A stretch of 64,000 nucleotides of DNA from Prinia subflava (taxonomy: Eukaryota; Chordata; Aves; Passeriformes; Cisticolidae). Both the position numbers and the translations under genes were made by a program. Positions 55,241 to 64,000 of this stretch are shown piece after piece; positions within the stretch are counted from its first letter, which is position 1; each line of letters starts with the position of its first letter. The stretch is taken from positions 16,426,693 through 16,490,692 of the forward strand of contig NC_086257.1 in the NCBI RefSeq assembly GCF_021018805.1. The letters are read 5' to 3'. The notes beneath the pieces were generated by a model. The model searched no databases, had not been told where the DNA came from, and worked only from the letters and a program-made list of their open reading frames with translations.

Positions 55241-57200
55241 GTTGTCCTAACAAGGCTGCCTCCCAACTGCTGCTTTTTGTTTTAGTTTTCATTTGGTTTA
55301 GTTTTTTATTTCTTTCTTCTCTTCTTTATCTCCTTTCTTTCTTTGCTTTAGAGTTGGGCTGGGAAGAGAGAGAGGAGGGTGCAGGGTGTTGATGGGGAGG
55401 GTCTGGGGGCTGTGCTCTCCCCGTGCTGCTGTAGGGGAGCAGTGTCTTTCCCTGGCTGTATGCCTGTGGAGAGCTGCTGGCATCCCCAGCATGGCCTGTG
55501 CATGATCCTGCATGCCCTGGCTGCCCTTGGCAAGAGGGTAGGGATGGGTTAGACTGGGAAACATGGACAAGGAACTGTGGGTGGCCTGGGTATGGTTTGC
55601 TCAGCAACTCTCCTGTCTCTGTAGCCAAATTTGTTGGGGATTGTTTGGCTTATGATGATACCAACCCATCCCCAAAATCCTTCCTTGCAGTGAGGTGCTG
55701 GAGGTGATTGACCCCTGGCTGTGGGGTGGGGAGAGCTCAGGCTGTGTAAATGCCTTCCCTCCCTTGGGGCTTGTTTGAGCATTGCTGGCAAGGGGGCAGG
55801 AATCAGTGTCAGCAGGGATTGGATTCGGCCAGAACTGGTGCTGGGGGATGCTCCAGCCTGCACTGGTCACGCAGCAATTTCTGGGGTAGCGAGTTCAAGG
55901 TGTGGTGGTGGGACCCCAGAGAGACTAGGTTTGTCTGTGCACACTAAAATACCAAAAAGGCCATAACTTAGCCTAAGCCTCTGCTGTTTTGCTCCTAACC
56001 TTCCTCCAGCTCGTTTTTCCTCCTTCCTCCAGGGTGGTGTTGGAGCTTGGAAAAGCTCAGCCTGCTCTGCCAGGTGTATGGAGTTCATTTGCAAGGACCT
56101 GCTCCGTATCTGTGCTCCCAAACCCTCGCCCTGGCTCCAGGGAGTCCCCTTTCCCTACTGATCCAGGCTGTGCCAAAGCCTCACCAGATGGTCTCGTTTC
56201 CTCTCACGCTGCAATCCCAGCAGTGTTCAGATGCTGGGAGATGATTCCTGTTTTACCTTTTTTTTTTTTTTTTTTTTTTTAAAGAGGAGCCAATGTGCAT
56301 TTAATGCACTGGCTGTGAAGGTCAGAGCCCCTCCTGATCCCCAGGAACAGCCAGGTCACTTACACCTTAATTATCCAATGAATCGTGGTGCTGGCTGATA
56401 ACAGATTTACTGCCTCGATGCACGATGCCTCCAGCCCTGCTTGGGTGAGGGGAGCTTGTGGCAGGGCTGGGGGCAGCACTAGGTTTGGTTATCCAGCCCT
56501 CCCATGGGATGTGACATCGTGGGAGTGGCCAATAGTTCTGGATGGGGCTGGGGTTGCAGTGCTGGGGTTGCAGCCACGTCCTCGTGTCCTCACCACAGCT
56601 GCCCCATGCGAGGCTCCTGCATCATGCTGGGATGGGATCTGGTGCTATGGGCGTCAACGGTGCAAGTCTCAAGTTGGTACTTGTAGATTTGCAAGGCAAA
56701 TTACTCAAATAAGCTTCTGCAGCTGCTTAGACAAGAGCTGGCTCCAGGTGGGGACCCTGCACATGCAAAGCTGGTGTGAGGGTCTAGGGGATGGAGTAAG
56801 GTGGCCTTACTGTCCCCATTGCACACAAGGACTTGTCTGCCCTGCAGCCCCCCAAAAACATGGCAGTCTTGGGTCATATGGTCCATTTTGGTTTGGGGTA
56901 AAACTGGAGGCTGTCCCCAGCCTCCCAGGTGGGCAGCCTGGGGTGTGTGGGCAGGTCCGAGGGACCCCCCACCCCTACAGCTCCTGGTCTACCCCCGGCT
57001 GCCGTGAGCTCCCGCAGCCACTGGTGATGGAGAGGACAAACCCCACGTGCCCTGGTGTTTCTGCACCCCATCTCTACCCTCTTGTGGCTCGGTCCCCGTG
57101 GCTCTGGCTGCCCCTGTCCCCCCATGGCCCTGGGGGTGCTCTGGTGTTGCCAGTGCCAGGACTGGGGCTGAGGCAAGCTCAGTGCAGGACCTTTGCAGGG
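55241..57200. other. Region downstream of PTMA, no gene seen
   Basis: Starts pyrimidine-rich (TTTCTTTCTTCTCTTC at 55.31-55.34 kb), then ordinary sequence, T23 at 56258-56280 and TTAATTATCCAATGAATC at 56.37 kb. I looked for the C-terminal exon of PDE6D, the convergent neighbour in mammals, on the minus strand and did not find it. Confidence 0.4.
56258..56280 (+). repeat. T23 homopolymer
   Basis: Uninterrupted T run ending in AAAGAGG. It could be the antisense tail of an insertion but no element body is seen. Confidence 0.95.
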
Positions 57201-57213
57201 ATCCCAGCCCCAG

Positions 57214-57519
57214 CCAATCCCCACGTGGGGTCTCAGCCAACCAACCAATCCCGTGCTGCCACCTGGCCCTTCCTGCCTCATGCTGCCTCCACCAATCACA
57301 ATCGAGCAGCACTCTGGTCTGACCAATCATATGCTGCCACCTATCACTTCCCCACAGCCAACCATGTGCTGCCACTTGTCTCTACTGCTGCCTCATCCCC
57401 TTGCAGCAGCAGCCCACCAATCACAGCACAAGGGGCACTGCATTGAGCCAATCAGGAGCTGCTGGCTGCCATGTGTCCCAGCCAATCAGAGGCAGCCACA
57501 CCCTGCCAGGAGCTATAAA
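57214..57519 (+). promoter_or_regulatory. Seven-copy CCAATC array followed by a TATA box
   Basis: CCAATC occurs in the same orientation at 57214, 57245, 57292, 57323, 57417, 57448 and 57482, plus a CCAACC copy at about 57,358. Several copies sit in a diverged repeat ending GTGCTGCCACC. A TATA box (TATAAA) at 57514-57519 lies about 27 bp after the last CCAAT, so the last box would be at about -60 from a start near 57,545. This is the architecture of a strong NF-Y/TATA promoter. No known gene follows. Confidence 0.45.
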
Positions 57520-57562
57520 GGCCCTTTGGCTCAGCTCTCCCAGCAGCTGGGGTTATCCCAGG

Positions 57563-57790
57563 ATGGGGGAGTGGTGGTCCTTTGGAAAGTGGTTCCTTTG
57601 GAAAAGGGCCCCAGCTGCGAGGTCTCAGAGGGATGTAGGTGGAACGTGGTGGGGTTTTGGTGCCCGGTGCCACAGAGGCCAAGTGGATCCAAAACGCTCG
57701 AGGGACTGCTCACGTGGTAATGCCTTGGGACAGGGACCAGGAGCTGCAGGTCCCCCACAGGAGAGGGCTTGCGGGAGTTGTGCCAGCTGA
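57563..57790 (+). CDS. Possible open frame downstream of the CCAAT/TATA array (75 residues)
   Basis: The first ATG after the predicted start is at 57563 in a favourable context (A at -3, G at +4) and opens a 75-residue frame ending TGA at 57790. It is rich in Trp, Arg and Gly, with no domain I recognise. It could be a lineage-specific short protein, the 5' part of a longer spliced product, or chance. The position relative to the TATA box is the only reason to list it. Confidence 0.15.
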   Translation: MGEWWSFGKWFLWKRAPAARSQRDVGGTWWGFGARCHRGQVDPKRSRDCSRGNALGQGPGAAGPPQERACGSCAS

Positions 57791-60700
57791 AGATGTCTGT
57801 GAAGATCTTGGAGATGGTCCCTGAGGAGTCACCCTTGTGCCAGGGGCTGCCCACTGGGAGAGTCCCACCTGCCTTGGATGTTCAGGAATGATTCCCAGCC
57901 CTGCCTGGAGGCCAGAGCTGGGCTCTTATGCCATGGGATGGAAGGTGAAGAGTATGCAGCCATCTTGTGCCTTCAGGCATGGGGTGGTGTTGGGGCCCTC
58001 ACCCAGAGGGGTCACAGGTCACGCGTTCAGCTGTGACCTGCAGAGCAGAAGTGCCAGTGCCACCCCTCGCCTGCAGACACCACCTGTGTCGTGAGAGATC
58101 CGAATCCTGCTTGAGCTGCTGACCACACAGGTCCTGGAGACTGTGGAGACAAGTGGATGAAGCTGTTCTGAGGTGTGCTGGCTGGATGAAGATGGGTGAG
58201 GTAGCTCCCACATGAACTATTGGGAGAGCTGCAGGAGGGACCATCAGGAGAGCCTCGTATGTGCTGGGAGGGACTCAGGCTGTGCCAATGTGCTCCAGTG
58301 GTCATTTAAAGCAAGGGCAGCCCTTCCCAAGGATTCTGCTGTGTCTAGACCTCAGCTGAAGCCACCTTTGTGGGCTCAACAACCAGGTGGATTGAGAACA
58401 GCTCCCCTGTGGCTGGCCTAAAGCACATCACTCCAGTGGAGTCATCCTGCCTGAAGTCACAGACAGCAGAACCAGTGGGGCTGAGTCCGTGCCCTGTGGA
58501 CAACTGGACTGAGCCTGGGCCAGCACAGCTGCCTCCAGTCCTGACCTGCCCATTGTGGGTTAATTATCCTACACCAGCTGTAGCTTTTGGTTAGCCTCAT
58601 CCAAAACTTCCTGTTGCATCTTGACAACCTCCATGAAATTTGCAGCACCTTGGGGGCTCGGTAAAAAACCCACCTGTGGGGAATGCAGGGCTTGGACTGC
58701 AAGCAAGACACAGGCTGGAGTTGGTTACTGGTGCAGTTTGTGTCTGGGCAAATAATTGGCATCAACTTAAGAGAGGGATGAGTGAAACTGCCTTCCAGGC
58801 ATGATTTCTCAAGCTCACAAACACAGAAGAAATTTTGAGTGGTTGCTATTGAAAACAGACATGAAGAGCTACTCCTGTGGTGGAGCAACTGCCACCTGGC
58901 CCAGGATGTGAGGTGTCCCATTGGAACAGACCCCTCAGGAGTGGGCTGTGGAAGCCCAGGGTCTTGGCTAGTCAAGGCTCAACCCAACAAGTGTGTGCCT
59001 CCTAAATGGCTCAGGAATGTTTGTGCCTTTGCCTTAAGAGCTGCCTGGTGTGGGCAGGAAAGCCCAGCCCAGGCTGAAGAGCAGACGTGGGACATCTTGT
59101 TCCTGTCTCATCCCTGGCTGCTGTGTCCCCACAGGAGTGGGGACAGCTCTGTCCCTGGGCCCTGACTTTGCAGTTGGAGGGACCTGGCCCTCCCCAGCCC
59201 AGTGGAGGTCCTTGAGCTCTGAAACCCAGCTGGATTGTTTACCCCCACTGCCAAGCCTTCTTGGGGCCACCACCTCAATCCTTTTCCCCTCTGGGATGGG
59301 AGCCTTGGAGAGGGAGCAGAGCTGGGGTGCCTGGAGCTCCTCCTGTGCAGACCCTGTGAATTCTCCATCCTTGTGCCCGTGGCTGCTCCATCTTGTGTGG
59401 CTGAGCTGATCCTCTCCAATGGGCAGGAACAGAAGGAAGGGCTGAGAGAGCCCCTCAGCTTTGCAAACCCTGCTGAGGGCTGTGGCTCCTGTTCATGGCT
59501 GACTGGGGAGCCCCAGAGAGACGGGTGGGGGGCGAGTAGGGGTTGATGGGCTCAGAGGCCACTCCAGGCCCTCTGCTATGTGTGGGCCAGGAAGAGATCT
59601 GGGAGGAAGCATCCAGTACAGTCCTTCAGAGCAGATGTGGACATGGAGACGATCCTGCATTCCTTTTGTAAGAAAGCACAGTGTAAGGGGAATAGTTGGG
59701 GGTTGAGAAAGCACAACCTGATTTGCCCTTGGAGAACCCACAGGGATGGGATCTTTACATGTGTCCTTTCCTACCCAGAGAGAGACCTGAAGGTGAGGGC
59801 CTCTGCCTGGGTATTGGGTGGGGATGTGGGTCCTCCCCCTCATTCTGCCCTGGCCTCTGTGGGCATCTCCCTGGCTTCCTCTCCTTTGCTGCAGGCAGAG
59901 CAGGCTGGGAGCTGGGAAGCAGCACCCCTATGTCAGGGCTCAGGGCAGGAGGTGTGAGGGGGGCTGCAGCCTGTGCCCAAAGCTGGAGATCCCAGTGCTC
60001 AGTGTGCATGTGACCCACAGGCCACACTGAGGAGGACAATGACCCATAGCGAGTACAAGGCACCTGATCCCTGTCCAGCAGGAGGACCAGGAGCACTGCC
60101 AGACCCTGGATCCACAGGCAGAGAAGGGATGTGGCTCCACATGCCCTGCCTGGAGTGGCAGGGGCTGTGGTCCTGCATGGGGCTGGAGAGCCTGCACTGG
60201 GTTGTCTCTGCCACCAAGTGAGGCCCTAAGGGCACACGAGGGCTCAGAGCGGCTGCCGTGGGGTGCAGCCCCTGCAGAGATGGTGCAGAGCCAATTTTGG
60301 TTAAACCAAACCACAATGATTGTAGGGGCTGGCTGATTTCCCATCTTGGGGCTAATCCCCTTATCCCTGCCATGAGGTGTGGATGTGCTGCTTCCCTGGG
60401 GACACCCCCAGCCTGAAGCTCCGTCCCTGGGAGGGGCTGTGGAACAGGGCTGCAGCTCTGAAGAGCAGCGTCGGGGGAAGTGAGCAGCAGGCAGCAGCGG
60501 GACTGTGGGACTCTGCCATGGGAAGGGATGAGCCTGGGACACCTGCCCCAAGCAGGGACTAGAGCTGGTGCTGCCTGCACTCTGTGCAGTTCTGTGGGAT
60601 GGCCATGGGCACCCTTCAGAGCTGAGAGGTCCCCAGCAGAGGCTGGGGACTGTTTTGGCCGTGGCAGCCCCACCAGCCTGTTTGCTGCTCCAGGGACTTG

Positions 60701-62280
60701 TGCATTCCCAGCTCGGCAGGAACATGGTCGAAAGTGGGATGAAGGCAGGCGTGAGACGCAGAGGTGTCGGTACCTGTGGGGATGCTGGGACATCTCATCC
60801 CAGCTCCGGCCTGGCACAAGGAACAGGATGACCAGCCCAGAGGTAGGGCCGCTCCTCTCCTGGGGCACAGCTGGTGGCGTGTCCCATCCCGGGTGACCCG
60901 CCAGCCTGCCTGCTGTGGGGCCGGCCCTCGGTTGGCTCTCCCGTGGCCCCGGCCGAGGCGGTGACCGTAAGCAGCGCCCTCCCCGGCGGCCGGCAGCGCT
61001 GTGCGGCCCCGGCAGCAGCGCTGTCTTGCAGCACCATCTAGCGCTGCGGGATGGGAGACCCCGGCTCCCGCCGGGACACGGCAGCGCCGTGGGGACAGCC
61101 CGTGGCTGTCCCGCGCCCTGGGTCGTGCTGCCAAGGCCAACCTGGCAGGAAAGCCAGCCAGGCTGGTGATGATGGGGATGAACAGGCGGCACAGCGTGGC
61201 TGCTGGCCCAGGGCAGCCGGAACTGCCTCCCCCGTGCTCCTGCTCTGTGCCAGGGAATTTCCTGCAAGGATTCCGGGAAACATCAAGGGGCGCAGACGTT
61301 CCCAGTTCCTGAGCCAAATGTATCTGGCTTCAGCTGCTGGTTTTGCCACCTCTTCCCATGGAAATTGGGCCTCTGCCCTCTCCTTGGAACACTTGCTTCT
61401 CTATCAGCCAGGTAGCTCCAGCTCTGTCAGTGCCTCACTCTCAGGGTCTTAACATAACTCGTGTGGTTTCCTCCGGCATCCCCAGCAGTTTCTTGGGGCC
61501 CATCTTCCATACCTGGTGAGAGCCTGATCCCTTCCCACAACTTGTCACTGTTCTCCTTTTGCACATTCAGGGCTATGTTAGACCTTTCCAGCCTGGCTTT
61601 GGGGACACCAGGACCTCAGCACCGTTACACTGTCCTCTCGTCCCCTTGCTCTGTGTCCCCTTGCTCTGTGTCCCCTGCTTGTGTCAGCTTGTCACCCCTT
61701 CTGGGTGTCTGCCACTCTCTGCACCCTGCCTGGCACTGAGGAGCTGGGAGAGCAGGCAGGATTCTAGCGCAGGTGGGGTGGTGCAGGAAGGACTTTGGCA
61801 GAGAGCTGGATGCCCTAAGAACGGAATGCTCTTCCAAAGAGGCCATGGTGATGGCTGGCCCCTCTCTTGGAGTACTTCTGTGGACGTGGATGTCAGACCT
61901 GCACTAGGATGAGGCAGCTGCTGGTACAGGGATTGCACCCAGGTCCTGTAGCACTGAGGGGTTGGTGACCAGAGGCTCCCTTTAGGGCAGGAGGAATTGG
62001 ACACTTTGGACCAAAAGAAGGGTGCTTTGAATCCTATATTTGCTCCAGCTGCCCTCCTCCTGTCCTTGGGGAGCGATGGAACTGTGCCCAAGTCACCTGG
62101 CAGTGAAATTCCTGTGTCCAAGTGGTTGAGTGCCTGCTTGGGGCTCTGTCTGCTCTGATTTGGCAGCCCGGGGGTGGGATCTGTGCCTCCCAAAAAGGAG
62201 CAAAGGGACTCAAACCCTCCTCGGCCTCCTGTCTCTTCCCAGTGCTGCTGAACTGGACGGCACTGGGTGAGGTGGGACGA
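57791..62280. other. Gene-free flank, 57.8-62.3 kb
   Basis: No exon is recognised on either strand. A small CpG-rich patch lies at 60.88-61.10 kb; a long minus-strand open frame across 60.0-61.27 kb is Pro/Ala/Ser-rich without domains and was not accepted. A 16-bp duplication (CCTTGCTCTGTGTCCC) lies at about 61,643-61,674. Confidence 0.4.
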
Positions 62281-62300
62281 GGTGCTGCTGACCCTGAAGG

Positions 62301-62340
62301 CTGCCCGCTATCGGCACACTCTGCCCGCTATCGGCACACC
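62301..62340 (+). repeat. 20-bp tandem duplication
   Basis: ctgcccgctatcggcacact at 62301-62320 is repeated with one change at 62321-62340, followed by a partial third copy. Confidence 0.95.
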
Positions 62341-62384
62341 CTGCCCGTGCCGCCGGCACCTGCGGGAAGGTAAGAGTAGCAAAG

Positions 62385-62610
62385 CAGACACCGAACATAA
62401 CGTAGCCCTGGGCTGTTTGTGCGCCTTTTGTTCGGCAGCAGCTTTCATGAATCAGCTCATTAACCACATTAGGACGGCTCTGCCGCCCCGCCTGAGCCTG
62501 ACCGGGCGGGGCAGATTGGGGTGGCTGTGCCGGGCGGGCGGGCAGCAGCGTCTCCCGCAGCAGCCGGGGCGGGTGACAGCCTGGAGGGGCGCTGGCGATG
62601 GGCGCTGAGG
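62385..62610. promoter_or_regulatory. Enhancer- or promoter-like block
   Basis: Unique AT/GC-balanced sequence (ACATAACGTAGCC, CTTTTGTTCGGCAGC, TTCATGAATCAGCTCATTAACCAC) runs directly into a CpG-rich stretch with GC boxes (GGGCGGGGC, GGCGGGCGGGC). The first half has the appearance of a conserved regulatory element. No transcript is recognised. Confidence 0.3.
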
Positions 62611-64000
62611 GTGAGAGCCTGGTGCTTGCTGTGGAGAGGAGGAGCCGGCCCTGTTCCCCACAGCCTCATGGCAGCACAGAGAAGAGTCTCACACACCCGG
62701 TGCAGGCTCCTGCTCCACAGCCAGCCCTGCAGCCCACCGTGGGATGGTTCCATTGCCGTAAGCCATGCTTCAGGGAGCCTTACGGTGTGATGGAGCCCAA
62801 AACTATGCAGAGAGCTCCTCGGAAGCCAAAAGGGTGTGGTGCATCACTGTCCTCCCTTGCTGCCGTGCAACAGCCCAGCCTGGAGTCCTCCCAGACCAAG
62901 ACACGGCTGGAGGGTAGTGAGGATGGAGCTTCACCCCAAATCTCTGTGTGCCAGCCCCCCAAGCTGTGCACAGCTCTCTCCACTTTCCAATGTGCCTCTG
63001 TGGCCTGTGACTGTGCCAGGCTCCGCTCTCACCGCCAGGTTTCACAGCCCTCCCGAAGTGGGGGACGAGTCCCCTGTGGTGACTTTCCAGCTGGCAGGGA
63101 GCAGCTTCCCGAGCAGGTTCCTTGCCCGCCACAGGAGTATCGAGGCCAGAACACCTCGGCTGCGAACAATGGGCACAGCCCATTGGGAGGTGGCGGCTGC
63201 GGGCCGGGATTCACCCGCAGCGGCGGCGGCCGGACCCGCCCAGCTCCTCTCTCCAGCGCTGCTTGGCTGGCCCGATGCCGAAGGCTCCAGCAGATGCCTG
63301 GAGGCAGCAGCTCCAAGCGAGCCAGGGGTTTTGTGAGTGGCTGGGCTTTGGGCAAGGTCTTGCATAGTGAGAGGCTCCTCAGGGGCCTAGCCAGGTCCTA
63401 TCCTTGCCAAAGTTGCCTCTCTTCCACCATGGAGCTCTTCCCCTCGTGCAGAGCCCTGCACATGGACCTGGCTGGGGGCAGCTTTGTGGCCCAGAGATTC
63501 CTGCCAAGCCTGTGAACTTCTGGGTGGGAACTTACTCAGTAAATAAGAGCAGGAATCACCGTGTTGGTCCTTGCGCTCACTTCTCACCCCCCAACTTTGT
63601 ACAGAGGGGCATGAGGCTGCCCTCAGGCTGCAGCCAGAACCTTCACAGGGACATGGATGGTTTGTAGCAGTGGTTGGTGGCAGTGGTGACACATGCACCC
63701 TGACCTCCTGCTCCCCTCTCTCGCTTACCAGCCCCACCTTTCCCTTCACTGGCACCTTTGCTGTCCCATGCAAGGGAAACAAGATCTGACTGTGCCATTC
63801 TTGGGCCCTGGCCGTGGGACATGCTCATTTCTCCTGCCTCTTCTCCCAGGGCTCCCAAATCCCATCAGTGCCACAGGGAAGGGAATGCGCAGTTACCTGG
63901 CACAGGAACGGGCTCCTACTCTGAGCACCCTGGGGCCCTCTGCCTGGGTTTTGGGTGGTGGCTGCTCAGACCCCGGTGTGACCCCTGCGCTGCCTTCCCG
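62611..64000. other. Right-hand end of window, no gene seen
   Basis: Ordinary sequence with a short CpG patch at 63.1-63.25 kb containing an inverted repeat (CAATGGG, cacag, CCCATTG at 63167-63185). No exon with a recognisable product reaches the window edge. Confidence 0.4.

Noticed and set aside
56385..57446. A 353-residue plus-strand open frame
   Set aside because: It crosses the CCAATC array, whose repeats explain the Ala-Thr-Asn-His pattern at its end. No domain was recognised.
59999..61267. A 422-residue minus-strand open frame
   Set aside because: Pro/Ser/Ala-rich without any recognisable domain, and overlapping frames on both strands are equally open. Typical chance frame in GC-rich DNA.
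55241..64000. PDE6D or COPS7B, the mammalian neighbours of PTMA
   Set aside because: I looked for the PDE6D C-terminal coding pattern on the minus strand and for other exons but found none; they probably lie outside the window or in another arrangement.
1..64000. CRISPR arrays, bacterial operons, tRNA or rRNA genes
   Set aside because: Tandem repeats here are simple or minisatellite arrays without spacer structure, no tRNA B-box with a matching A-box was found, and the gene structure is spliced and vertebrate.

Overview
This window looks like vertebrate nuclear DNA, most likely from a bird. Its one clear gene is a five-exon prothymosin alpha (PTMA) gene with GT-AG introns and a 3' UTR of the amniote PTMA type. 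The sequence is GC-rich, CpG-island-rich and full of short minisatellites. I saw no Alu-, L1- or MIR-like copies in 64 kb, and the only transposon trace I can defend is an old CR1-type LINE reverse-transcriptase fragment. Placement in birds is inference from these features; I could not run a search.

Layout. Positions 1 to about 43,000 are a long stretch in which I recognise no protein-coding gene. It holds CpG islands near 1.6-2.1, 7.6-8.5 and 16.3-17.2 kb. It also holds many tandem repeats, an AT-richer block at 28.8-31.5 kb with the LINE remnant, and several AT-rich, low-complexity-poor blocks (about 24.0-24.3, 38.5-39.3 and 40.8-41.1 kb) that look like conserved non-coding or enhancer candidates. 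From about 43.2 to 48.5 kb there is a broad CpG-rich domain with several promoter-like clusters, ending in the PTMA core promoter (two CCAAT boxes, TATA at 46,274, YY1-type motif in the 5' UTR). PTMA runs from about 46,304 to 55,240 on the plus strand. From 55.25 to 64 kb I see no recognisable gene, but there is a striking same-strand array of seven CCAATC boxes followed by a TATA box (57.2-57.55 kb) and another enhancer-like block near 62.4 kb.

Function. PTMA encodes a 111-residue, very acidic, intrinsically disordered nuclear protein: histone H1 chaperone, KEAP1 ligand, apoptosome regulator and precursor of thymosin alpha 1. The most informative points are these: (i) a 160-bp intron-1 cluster in which a Myc-type E-box flanked by AP-2-like sites sits about 40 bp from a ZNF143-like site, a CCAAT box and a correctly spaced CDE/CHR pair, which looks like a second, cell-cycle-type promoter; (ii) a proline directly after the DDVD caspase site, which should block the cleavage known in the human protein; (iii) a NAGNAG acceptor at exon 3 that would give 111- and 110-residue isoforms; (iv) the CCAAT array downstream of the gene.

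Limits: promoter, enhancer and repeat-family calls come from reading motifs by eye. Conservation, expression and repeat-library evidence were not available. Many long open frames in the GC-rich flanks are unsupported and were left out.
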